Source: Archivesica marissinica
Lineage: Eukaryota; Mollusca; Bivalvia; Venerida; Vesicomyidae
DNA: 64,000 bases
Reading direction: 5' to 3'
Assembly (NCBI GenBank): GCA_014843695.1
Contig: CM026398.1
Coordinates: 48,883,579 to 48,947,578, forward strand
Part shown: positions 47,826 through 57,988 of the stretch, one piece after another
Position numbering within the stretch: the first letter of the stretch is position 1
Layout of the letters: the number at the start of each line of letters is the position of its first letter
Translations under genes and position numbers: made by a program
Notes under the pieces: generated by a model
Seen by the model: the letters and a program-made list of their open reading frames with translations, nothing else
Database searches by the model: none
What the model was told of the DNA's origin: nothing

Positions 47826-48022
47826 AAACGGGTTCCATCCACGGACCGGGAAGTATGTGAGATGGTATGGTGGTCGCCAAATTGGACAGGTGGGTTTTCT
47901 CCGGGTACTCCGGTTTCCTCCCACATGAATGACCACATATACTCTTTCATCCGCGCCAACGAGAGTGATTATTATCAGTTGCTAAAACTTGCTTCGCAAT
48001 CGTTGTAAACTAAATAAAGTTT
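47826..48022 (+). mobile_element. SINE family G, 5'-truncated
   Basis: GGGAAGTATGTGAGATGG, ATTGGACAGGTGGG, CATCCGCGCCAACGAGAG, AAACTTGCTTCGCAATCG. Box A is missing. Confidence 0.88.
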
Positions 48023-48136
48023 AAACTGTTTTAAACCATAAATCGATATATTGTATAAACCAATCCCCTCTCCTCCAGAGAATGTGGTGTCATTACTTCC
48101 ACAAGACATCATTCTTACTCATTTGTTCAAATATAA

Positions 48137-48320
48137 TACAGTCAAACCTGCCTTAAGCAGCCAGCAGGGGGAATCACACAAAAAGTGGCTGCTTAGCACA
48201 GGTGGCTGCTTAATATAGGTCAAATGTATAGCAAAACAACATATTGGGAATCTGGAAACTGGCTGCTTAATGCAGGTTGGTTGCTTAATAGAGGTGACCA
48301 CTAACACAGGTTTGACTGTA
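48137..48320 (+). mobile_element. TA-flanked MITE, family E, intact
   Basis: TACAGTCAAACCTGCC ... CACAGGTTTGACTGTA. Confidence 0.9.
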
Positions 48321-48370
48321 GTCCATAGGTATATCTAAATATTAAAATGTTATTATCAAATTGGGAATAT

Positions 48371-48437
48371 GTTAGCCTGCTGCTTAATGCAGGTTGGCTG
48401 CTTAATAGAGGTGACCACTACCACAGGTTTGACTGTA
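48371..48437 (+). mobile_element. MITE family E, 3' fragment
   Basis: CTGCTTAATGCAGGTTGGC, AGAGGTGACCACTACCAC, AGGTTTGACTGTA. Lies 50 bp from the preceding E copy in the same direction. Confidence 0.85.
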
Positions 48438-48981
48438 TTTCCAAGCCTTTGGTGAATGAGGAGCAGGGGAATTGCTTGCTATCCATGTACCATTAATCAT
48501 AATTGGCATCCTATGAACCCAATAAAGACAATCAAATCCCCATCAAATTAAGCTCAGGTGCGTGTATCGAGGTTGTATGTAAATGCTAAATTACTTTGAT
48601 AGTCACGGATTGCTGGCACTAGCACTCTGATAAACCATCGAGAAACAACTGGAAGCAGATGCTGAACGCGGAAACAACTAGAACATATGCAACATGCACG
48701 TCTGTTGGTACGCTGTGGCTCCGGCAGTAATTTGTCTCGGCTAATGAAAATATGAGTGTTCCTTAATTAATAATGTCTCTTGGAAATAGTGTTTTGTGTG
48801 TGAACCTAGCAACATCGGAGTCTGGTTCGTCCTTCTATGATTTGAGAGTCATGAACATTCCATGCATACATGATGCAGAAAAATGCAAGGAACCAGCAGA
48901 ATGCCCCCTGCTTCCAGTCTGCCGAATTGTTCAACAGTTGCTACTAACCAAACTCAATGCTGCTGGCATGATATATATAGA
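48438..48981. other. Intronic single-copy DNA with part of a 96-codon open frame
   Basis: Frame 48773-49063 (+) runs into E and D elements and shows no family signature. Confidence 0.4.
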
Positions 48982-49510
48982 TACAGTCAAACCGGTGTTA
49001 GTGGTCACCTCCATTGAGCTGCCAGTCTGTATTAACCCTTTCCTTCATAGAGATTTACGTTAATATACTATTATATATCCATACAAACGACAGCCATTTA
49101 GCTATCATGCAGTGGATAAGTAGTGGCCATATCTATCACTCCTCCATAGATATTACTGGGACTACATAGAGATTTAGGTTAATATACTATTATATATCCA
49201 TACAAACAACAGCCATTTAGCTATCATGCAGTGGATAAGTAGTGGCCATATCTATCACACCTCCATAGATATTACTGGGACTACATGAGAGTCTGGCCTT
49301 TATAATTAAAATTGGCCTGGCTACTACATTATCAATGTATGTCGTATTGGTAATGGCGTCAAGGGGTGCTTCTATGAGGGAAAGGGTTAAGCAGCCAGTT
49401 TCCAGTATGCTGTTTTATTATACATTTGACCCCTATTAAGCAGCCACATGTGCTAAGCAGCCACTTTGTGTGATTCCCTTGGCTGGCTGCTTATGACAGA
49501 TTTGACTGTA
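48982..49510 (-). mobile_element. MITE family E, interrupted by family D
   Basis: TACAGTCAAACCGGTG ... CTGCCAGTCTGTATTAA, then the D insert, then GCAGCCAGTTTCCAG ... CAGATTTGACTGTA. Confidence 0.9.
49032..49390 (-). mobile_element. MITE family D with internal duplication, inserted in E
   Basis: TTAACCCTTTCCTTCATAGA ... ATGAGGGAAAGGGTTAA. An internal segment of about 115 bp (ATATACTATTATATATCCA to GATATTACTGGGACTACA) occurs twice. Inserted at a TTAA of E, duplicated on both sides. Confidence 0.9.
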
Positions 49511-49649
49511 AATATGTGGCGAACATAGCAAAATGTACCTATACCACTGATGTCTTTGTACAGTTCATGCGTTGTTTGAAAAAAACAAATTTTAAATATC
49601 TTACTTTTGTCTTTGTATCATGCTGCAAATTTGTTGTAATAATTTTTTT

Positions 49650-49780
49650 TATATTTATGCAAATTTCTCTTATCCCGATTGTGAAACAAGCTCATACGAC
49701 ATGTGTCTAATTGCTCTCGAGACCTCATTACTGATTGAATCCAGTCACCATGATGAAAAGAAACGAGGCAATGTAGAGTT
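49650..49780 (-). mobile_element. SINE family F fragment
   Basis: ATTGTGAAACAAGCTC, CTCTCGAGACCTCATTACTG and GAATCCAGTCACCATGATG match the reversed tail and stem of family F. The head is not recognisable. Confidence 0.6.
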
Positions 49781-49974
49781 GTCTGAGGACAGCTCCAGCA
49801 TGGTTCTGACACTGTTCAAACTTGTAACCCCTCATGAGACGGACACTATATCCTTTGCACCATGGAGGCTTACAATAAGATTTGATTGTGTCATGTTTAT
49901 ATTGTATCTGGATTAATTTGGCAACATAACTATATATGAAAATATTTACCATGTAGGTTGAATAGCACATAAAG

Positions 49975-50215
49975 CAGTCGCTGGCTTCGAATCACTCCTC
50001 TTCCCACCACTGTAGGTTCGAATCCCACCATGACCAGGAAACTATCCAGCTGGCTTGCGGAAGGCCGGTGATTCTACTCGGGTGCCCGGCCATGCCCCAA
50101 ATACTTCTCAGAGTACTACCCAGAGTCTTGTTCCACCAATAATAGCCGGAGAGTCATATGCCCGAAGCTGTTGGTGTAACTTCAAACCCCTAGCACAAAC
50201 TAGCCACATCATAAC
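49975..50215 (+). mobile_element. SINE-like element, family J, just before an srGAP exon
   Basis: Box B GTTCGAATC (50016-50024), AAACTATCCAGCTGGC, GGTGCCCGGCCATGCCCC, AATAGCCGGAGAGTCATATG. Ends about 20 bp before the acceptor of the exon at 50238, so the exon's polypyrimidine region lies next to transposon DNA. Confidence 0.6.
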
Positions 50216-50237
50216 ATAATGTTTGGTTTGTTTTCAG

Positions 50238-50403
50238 ACGTGAACACTGGGACAAATTCAGCACGTTCAACTGTTGGTCACAACTGCTTGAGATTACACG
50301 TAAACAGAGCCACGATCATGGGATATTGGCAGAGATCTGTGGATCACACGTGTTCAACAGGCTCTCCGAAATACAGGATAATTCACAACGAATATTCAAA
50401 AAG
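50238..50403 (+). CDS. srGAP homologue, F-BAR domain exon 2 of those seen
   Basis: Continues the srGAP F-BAR domain. The first base completes the AA left by the previous exon (AAA, K), followed by 55 full codons. The translation includes REHWDKFSTFNCWSQLLE, matching the family's conserved 'NCW-LLL' segment, then a K-S-x-DHG-LAEI stretch and NRLSEIQDNSQRIFKK, which corresponds to the family's 'ISED..R.FKK' helix. The acceptor is TTTTCAG at 50231-50237 and the donor is GTAAAA at 50404. The exon ends on a codon boundary. The preceding intron is 8333 bp and holds arrays of 30, 46, 24 and 31 bp, nested SINEs and several MITEs. The longest ATG-started reading of this stretch lies in another frame and is not the real one. 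Confidence 0.93.
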
Positions 50404-50847
50404 GTAAAAAGGCTCGGGGAGCAAATATTCCTCTCTTGGGGGTCAATAGCTCTGGAGATATAGTCCCTCAGCTACATTCCAACCACAGCTATTAAATTAT
50501 GCCGCTGTATTTTAAATTGTGTCGTGTATTATGATCATGTTCCGTCCGTCTGTCCCCCGTCTCATCAACTGTCAGTTTGTGAGAATAGGTTACAAACACC
50601 ATAAGAACATGAATTGTATTGAGATTTTATTCTGTACTTTATGACAGCTGTTCCATATGGTCACTCTCAAGCAGGTCTTCTAAAATTTACAATCTCTGTT
50701 TTTAACCACTATTTGACTCCAAATTCATTAAATGTTCAAGAACTTTGTATACGATGGCTTTATCAATTTAAACACTATTATATGATCAATTTGCAGATGA
50801 ATCATAATTTCCTTTATTTTTCATTTTGAAAAACAAGCAAATGCCTT
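50404..50847. other. Intronic single-copy DNA
   Basis: Nothing recognised beyond the splice donor. Confidence 0.4.
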
Positions 50848-51246
50848 TTAACTCTTTGCATGCTGGGTAAAATAATATCTATAAATAGTTCGAATAATTG
50901 TAGCAGATGACAATTCATTTAATGTGTTTTCCTTTATTGTAGCTGAAAACTCTGTTACAATAGGTAATATGCCATGGAATTCATTCGTATTGTACCGTTA
51001 CAGCACAATTCGATTGAAATTACAGTCAAACCTGTCTTAAGCAGCCAGCCAAAGGAATCACAGAAAGTGGCTGCTTAGCACAGGTGGCTGCTTAATAGAG
51101 TTCAAATATATAGTAAAACAACAAATTGGGAATCTGGAAAGTGGCTGCTTAATACAGGTTGGCTGTTTAATAGAGGTGACCACTAACACAGGTTTGACTG
51201 TACATGACATATTTGACTGTTATTTTCACCACGTGCAGAGAGTTAA
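50848..51246 (+). mobile_element. TTAA-flanked MITE, family K, split by family E
   Basis: TTAACTCTTTGCATGCTGGG ... TATTTTCACCACGTGCAG + AGAGTTAA. Matches 10321-10533 reversed. The order resumes after the E insert. Confidence 0.85.
51021..51202 (+). mobile_element. TA-flanked MITE, family E, inserted in K
   Basis: TA + CAGTCAAACCTGTC ... ACAGGTTTGACTG + TA, 178 bp between the duplicated TAs. Confidence 0.92.
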
Positions 51247-51441
51247 AGCATATGTTAATTATGAATGGTATGCTTGTTCAAAGTTATGCAATTAGTCATG
51301 AAAAGACATGTTAATTCGCTCATTGCAGTGTAAATAATTGATTTTTGACAGGTCATGCGCTCGGAATATATCGACATGCATACTTATTTACTAACTGCGC
51401 TAAACGTCAACAAGAAAACACACTTCACATTCATTTTCAGA

Positions 51442-52526
51442 ACTATTGTAATATGAATGGGTTTTGATAAATTTGATTGTAATATGAATGGGTTTTGGTC
51501 AGTTTGATTGTAATATGAATGGGTTTTGATCAGTTTGATTGTAATATGAATGGGTTTTTGATCAGTTTGATTGTAATATGAATGGGTTTTTGATAGTTTG
51601 ATTGTAATATGAATGGGTTTTGGTCAGTTTGATTGTAATATGAATGGTTTATAATAGTTTGATTGTAATATGAATGGGTTTTGATCAGTTTGATTGTAAT
51701 ATGAATGGGTTTTGATAGTTTGATTGTAATATGAATGGGTTTTGATAATTTGATTGTAATATGAATGGGTTTTTGATCAGTTTGATTGTAATATGAATGG
51801 GTTTTGATAGTTTGATTGTAATATGAATGGGTTTTTGATCAGTTTGATTGTAATATGAATGGTTTATGATAAGTTTGATTGTAATATGAATGGGTTTTGA
51901 TAAGTTTGATTGTAATATGAATGGGTTTTGATAGTTTGATTGTAATATGAATGGGTTTTGATCAGTGTGATTGTAATATGAATGGGTTTTGATCAGTTTC
52001 ATTGTAATATGAATGGGTTTTGATAAGTTTGATTGTAATATGAATGGTTTATGATAAGTTTGATTGTAATATGAATGGGTTTTGATAAGTTTGATTGTAA
52101 TATGAATGGTTTTTGATAGTTTGATTGTAATATGAATGGGTTTTGATAGTTTGATTGTAATATGAATGGGTTTTGATAAATTTGATTGTAATATGAATGG
52201 GTTTTGGTCAGTTTGATTGTAATATGAATGGTTTTTGATCAGTTTGATTGTAATATGAATGGGTTTTGATCAGTTTGATTGTAATATGAATGGTTTTTGA
52301 TCAGTTTGATTGTAATATGAAGGGTTTTTGATCAGTTTGATTGTAATATGAATGGGTTTTGATCAGTTTGATTGTAATATGAAGGGTTTTTAATCAGTTT
52401 GATTGTAATATGAATGGGTTTTGATCAGTTCATTGTAATATGAATGGGTTTTGATCAGTTTCATTGTAATATGAATGGGTTTTGATAAGTTTGATTGTAA
52501 TATGAATGGGTTTTTGATAAGTTTGA
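51442..52526. repeat. Tandem array, about 31-bp unit
   Basis: About 35 copies of TTTGATTGTAATATGAATGG + GTTTTGATCAG, varying 28-32 bp by T-run and GATCAG/GATAAG/GATAG differences. Confidence 0.97.
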
Positions 52527-53465
52527 ACATCTAATGTTGCAACCACTGGTATATATATATATAAATCCATGTCGTTACCTATATGTATACATGTACTGGC
52601 TATAGACATTGTATGAATGTTTAATGCAATAAAGATATTGTTGTTGATATAATACAATACAATATTTGGGTTAATATTTCCCTAGATTGTTCATGCTTGG
52701 TTTCTGGCATTTCCATCCATCCTTAAATAGATGACAAAATATCATCAATTATATAGACTCTAATTTGTTTAAACAGTATTTATTACAAAACATAAATCGC
52801 ATATAACATACAATGACATACATAATATGTAATTGTTTATTTATATAATTTTGAAAAAGACAAACCAAAACATAATAAATTTTATTAATTAAAATAATAA
52901 ATTTTAATCGGTGCTTGTTTTTCACTTTATGGAATTTTTTCCAGGAAACTGGGACGGAAATGCTCCAGTTACTAATGTTGTCATAACTTCACAGACATTC
53001 CTCCAATATATCCTAAAAACTATCCCCAGTTAAAACTGGAATAATTTGACAGACATTTCCAAGAATATCCTCAGAAATTATAAGAACTGTCTGACAGGTA
53101 TTGATCTATTTGTCAAAGGCTGGCTTCCTTTTCTATGTTATACATGGATATTGATGTTGTCAATGTAGGCTTATAAATGACTGGTATGTCAGAGGCGAGA
53201 ACCAGCCTGTATCTCGTATTAATGATTGTTTCAGCTTGTCTGTATATATATAGGAAAAAATGGCGAGGGAAAATGATGAATTGGTCCCAGAATGAGGTGA
53301 AGTGGTGCTTTGGAAATATCAGAGGTTCTTGTAATTATGGTTTTATGTAATACAGAACAAATTAGACCATCCGATAAATGCACAGGGAGAATAACACATA
53401 CAACTTGACATATCCACATCTAGTTGTATCGATTTCTGATACATAGAAGTGAGATGCTGTATATT
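52527..53465. other. Intronic single-copy AT-rich DNA
   Basis: A TATATATATAT stretch at about 52550; no gene-like signal. Confidence 0.4.
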
Positions 53466-54195
53466 ATATGTTGTGACCTCCAGCCATGGCCTTGAACATG
53501 GAGGTTGTAGATGTGTGCCCTCCAGCAACGGTCTGGAACATGGGGGACATGGGTGTTGTGACGTCCAGCCATGGCCTTGAACATGGAGGTTGTAGATGTG
53601 TGCCCTCCAGCAATGGTCTGGAACATGGGGGACATGGGTGTTGTGACGTCCAGCCATGGCCTTGAACATGGAGGTTGTAGATGTGTGCCCTCCAGCAACG
53701 GTCTGGAACATGGAGGACATGGGTGTTGTGACGTCCAGCCATGGCCTTGACATGGAGGTTGTAGATGTGTGCCTCCAGCACGGTCTGGAACATGGGGGAC
53801 ATGGGTGTTGTGACGTCCAGCCATGGCCTTGAACATGGAGGTTGTAGATGTGTGCCCTCCAGCAACGGTCTGGAACATGGGGGGACATGGGTGTGTGACC
53901 TCCAGCCATGGCCTTGAACATGGGGGACATGGTTGTGTGACCTCCAGCCATGGCCTTGAACATGGAGGGTGTAGATAAATGCCCTCCAGCAACGGTCTGG
54001 AACATGGGGGGACATGGGTGTGTGACCTCCAGCCATGGCCTTGAACATGGAGGGTGTAGATAAATGCCCTCCAGCAACGGTCTGGAACATGGGGGGACAT
54101 GGGTGTGTGACCTTCAGCAATGGTCGGGAACATGGAGGTTGTAGATGTGTGACCTTCAGCAACGGTCTGGAACATGGGGGACATGGGTGAGCATG
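53466..54195. repeat. Tandem array, about 86-bp unit (two related halves)
   Basis: Halves CCATGGCCTTGAACATGG + AGGTTGTAGATGTG and CAACGGTCTGGAACATGG + GGGACATGGGTG, about 8 copies. Long minus-strand frames are artefacts. Confidence 0.95.
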
Positions 54196-55250
54196 TAGGA
54201 CATGAGTATGTGACCTCCAACCATGGCATGGAACATGGAGGGGCTGGGTGTGTGACCTCCAACCATGGCATGGAACATGGAGGGGCTAGGTGTGTGACCT
54301 CCAACCGTGCCATGGAACATGGAGGGGCTGGGTGTGTGACCCTCAACCGTGGCATAGAACATGGAGGGGCTAGGTGTGTGACCTCCAACCGTGGCATAGA
54401 ACATGGAGGGGCTAGGTGTGTGACCTCCAACCATGGCATAGAACATGGCGGGGCTAGGTGTGTGACCTCCAACCGTGGCATAGAACATGGAGGGGCTAGG
54501 TGTGTGACCTCCAACCATGGCATAGAACATGGAGGGGCTAGGTGTGGTGACCTCCAACCATGGCATAGAACATGGAGGGGCTAGGTGTGTGACCTCCAAC
54601 TATGGCATGGAACATGGAGGGGCTGGGTGTGTGACCTCCAACCATGGCATAGAACATGGAGGGGCTGAGTGTGTGACCTCCAGCAATGGCATGGAACATG
54701 GAGGGGCTGGGTGTGTGACCTCCAACCATGGCATGTAACATGGAGGGGCTAGGTGTGTGTGACCTCCAACCATGGCATGGAACATGGAGGGGCTGGGTGT
54801 GTGACCTCCAACCATGGCATGGAACATGGAGGGGCTAGGTGTGTGACCTCCAACCGTGGCATAGATCATGGAGGGGCTAGGTGTGTGACCTCCAACCATG
54901 GCATAGAACATGGAGGGGCTGGGTGTATGACCTCCAACCATGGCATGTAACATGGAGGGGCTGGGTGTGTGATCTCCAACCATGGCATGGAACATGGAGG
55001 GGCTGGGTGTGTGACCTCCATGGAGGGGCTGGGTGTGTGACCACCAACCATGGCATGAACATGGAGGGGCTGGGTGTGTGACCTCCATGGAGGGGCTGGG
55101 TGTGTGACCTCCAACCATGGCATGGAACATGGAGGGGCTGTGTGTGTGACCTCCAGCAATGCCATGTAACATGGAGGGGCTGGGTGTGTGACCTCCATGG
55201 AGAGGCTGGGTGTGTGACCTCTAATCATGGCATAGAACATGGAGGGGATG
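54196..55250. repeat. Tandem array, 42-bp unit, related to the preceding 86-bp array
   Basis: About 24 copies of GACCTCCAACCATGGCATGG + AACATGGAGGGGCTGGGTG. Some units are collapsed (54995-55210). Ends about 80 bp before the exon at 55330. Confidence 0.96.
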
Positions 55251-55329
55251 AGTAATGTTTTATGGTTACCATATGGAGTGAACCTACGTTATGCTAGGTC
55301 TCTAACATTGTATACATATTCTCTTACAG

Positions 55330-55392
55330 TGTAGAGAGATTGGATCGGAAAGTCATGAAGATATGCTCAAGATTTTGTATGAACTACAAAAG
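55330..55392 (+). CDS. srGAP homologue, F-BAR domain exon 3 of those seen (21 codons)
   Basis: A 63-bp, phase 0/0 exon encoding CREIGSESHEDMLKILYELQK. This lines up with the 'KEIG..MHEDLLKVLNEL' helix of srGAP F-BAR domains, directly following the FKK that ends the previous exon. The acceptor is CTCTTACAG ending at 55329 and the donor is GTAAGA at 55393. It is too short to show as a long open frame. It sits about 80 bp downstream of a 1.8-kb array of about 42-bp units that fills much of the preceding 4926-bp intron. Confidence 0.9.
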
Positions 55393-55700
55393 GTAAGATC
55401 CATGAATTGGTGTTTTTCTCTTTTTCTTGAAGTTTTGCAAATGTAAAATGACAGCTATTGTTAATACATGTTCAGACATTCCAGGAAATGACACTTATTG
55501 TGTATTATTGCCAACTGATAACATCTATACACAGACAAAATAAACCATGTCTATTTTGCTAATATTGGTCCTTGAATTTTGGAATAAAGGTCCTTGAAAG
55601 TCATTGAATTTGACAGGCCATTAATGGTGGGAATGCTGTAAAGGCTATTACTTGGCTAAAAGAACAAATGAGAGAACAATGGGGTAGTTACCATTTATGA
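55393..55700. other. Intronic single-copy DNA after the srGAP 63-bp exon
   Basis: Nothing recognised. Confidence 0.4.
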
Positions 55701-56692
55701 GAATGTCCGTTACACCATCCATCCAAAGTCTGTTACACCATCCATCCAAAGTCCATTACACCATCTGTCCAAAGTCTGTTACACCATCCGTCCAAAGTCT
55801 GTTACACCATCCATCCAAAGTCCATTACACCATCCGTCCAAAGTCTGTTACACCATCCGTCCAAAGTCTGTTACACCATCCATCCAAAGTCCATTACACC
55901 ATCCGTCCAAAGTCTGTTACACCATCCATCCAAAGTCCATTACACCATCCGTCCAAAGTCTGTTACACCATCCGTCCAAAGTCTGTTACACCATCCATCC
56001 AAAGTCTGTTACACCATCCGTCCAAAGTCCATTACACCATCCATCCAAAGTCCATTACACCATCCGTCCAAAGTCTGTTACACCATCCGTCCAAAGTCTG
56101 TTACACCATCCATCCAAAGTCCATTACACCATCCGTCCAAAGTCTGTTACACCATCCGTCCAAAGTCTGTTACACCATCCGTCCAAAGTCCATTACACCA
56201 TCCGTCCAAAGTCCATTACACCATCCGTCCAAAGTCTGTTACACCATCCGTCCGAAGTCTGTTACACCATCCGTCCAAAGTCTGTTACACCATCCATCCA
56301 AAGTCTGTTACACCATCCATCCAAAGTCTGTTACACCATCCATCCAAAGTCTGTTACACCATCCGTCCAAAGTCCATTACACCATCCGTCTGAAATCCAT
56401 TACACCATTTGTCCAAAGTCCATTACACCATCCATCCAAGTCCATTACACCATCCGTCCGAAGTCCATTACACCATTCATCCGAAGTCCATTACACCATC
56501 CGTCCGAAGTCCATTACACCATCCGTCCGAAGTCCATTACACCATCTGTCCGAAGTCCATTACACCATCCGTCCGAAGTCCATTACACCATCCGTCCGAA
56601 GTCCATTACACCATCCGTCCGAAGTCCATTACACCATTCGTCCGAAGTCCATTACACCATTCGTCCGAAGTCCATTACACCATCATTTTCGC
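55701..56692. repeat. Tandem array, 23-bp unit
   Basis: About 43 copies of TTACACCATCCGTCCAAAG + TCCA/TCTG. CCGAAG variants dominate the right end (from 56450), indicating local homogenisation. A 333-codon frame is a by-product. Confidence 0.97.
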
Positions 56693-56925
56693 TTATAGTT
56701 TTTCACTTTCACATTGAGTGATTAACTTGCCACAAATGGTCGCCATATCAAGACAATGAATCAGGAACATTACTTGGAGGGAGGGATTTTGATATAATTT
56801 ACCAGAATTGGTTACCATAGCAAGACAATATGTCATAATATTATTCAGTAATTAGGTCAGTTGCTCTACGGTCAAGGTCACACCTAGAGATGAATTGTTG
56901 CCATGCTGTCATAATTATGTTTTCC
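56693..56925. other. Intronic single-copy DNA
   Basis: Nothing recognised. Confidence 0.4.
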
Positions 56926-57752
56926 CCCTCTATAGTTGTCTATGATAACTTTCCCCTCTATAGTTGTCTATGATAATTTCCCCCTCTATAGTTGTCTATG
57001 ATAACTCTCCCCTCTATAGTTGTCTATGATAACTTTCCCCTCTATAGTTGTCTATGATAACTTTCCCCTCTATAGTTGTCTATGATAACTTTCCCCTCTA
57101 TAATTGTCTACGATAATTTTCCCTCTATAGTTGTCTATCACTATGGTAACTTTCCCCTCTATAGTTGTCTATGATAACTTCCCCTCTATAGTTTTCTATG
57201 ATAATTTCCCCTCTATAGTTGTCTATGATAACTTTCCCCTCTATTGATGTCTATGATAACTTTCCCCTCTATTGTTGTCTATGATAACTTTCCCCTCTAT
57301 AGTTGTCTATGATAACTTTCCCCTCTATAGTTGTCTATGATAACTTTCCCCTCTATAGTTGTCTATGATAACTTTCCCCTCTATTGTTGTCTATGATAAC
57401 TTTCCCCTCTATAGTTGTCTATGATAACTTTCCCCTCTATAGTTGTCTATGATAACTTCCCCCTCTATTGTTGTCTATGATAACTTTCCCCTCTATAGTT
57501 GTCTATGATAACTTCCCCCTCTATAGTTGTCTATGATAACTTCCCCCTCTATAGTTGTCTATGATAACTTTCCCCTCTATAGTTGTCTATGATAACTTCC
57601 CCCTCTATAGTTGTCTATGATAACTTTCCCCTCTATAGTTGTCTATGATAACTTCCCCCTCTATTGTTGTCTATGATAACTTCCCCCTCTATAGTTGTCT
57701 ATGATAACTTTCCCCTCTATAGTTGTCTATGATAACTTTCCCCTCTATAGTT
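56926..57752. repeat. Tandem array, 28-bp unit
   Basis: About 29 copies of CTCTATAGTTGTCTATG + ATAACTTTCCC. Confidence 0.97.
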
Positions 57753-57830
57753 TACTGTTATAAATTAAAATAAAATTAGTTGGAGAGTTAAATGTTGTAT
57801 TTTGTTTTGAATTCTTATCCCTTATTTGTA

Positions 57831-57988
57831 TTAACCCGTTCAACACCAAGTAACTGACATGAACTGGTGCATTTTCAGACATATAAATTAATAAGAAAAT
57901 TACATTTGGAACTGTTCATTTATCAAAATGGGTAATTTTTGTCTAGAAATAGTAATATTACTGGCAAAAAGTGCAGATCCTGATGTGA
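57831..57988 (+). mobile_element. MITE family A, truncated at its central palindrome
   Basis: TTAACCCGTTCAACACCAAG ... AAAAAGTGCAGATCCTGATG, then the 16-bp array takes over. The right half is missing. Confidence 0.85.

Noticed and set aside
48773..49063. 96-codon frame with several cysteines
   Set aside because: Runs into MITE E and D sequence, lies in an srGAP intron and has no recognisable domain.
53343..55240. Minus-strand frames up to 367 codons with APPCSMPWLEVTH cycles
   Set aside because: They follow the 86/42-bp arrays within an srGAP intron.
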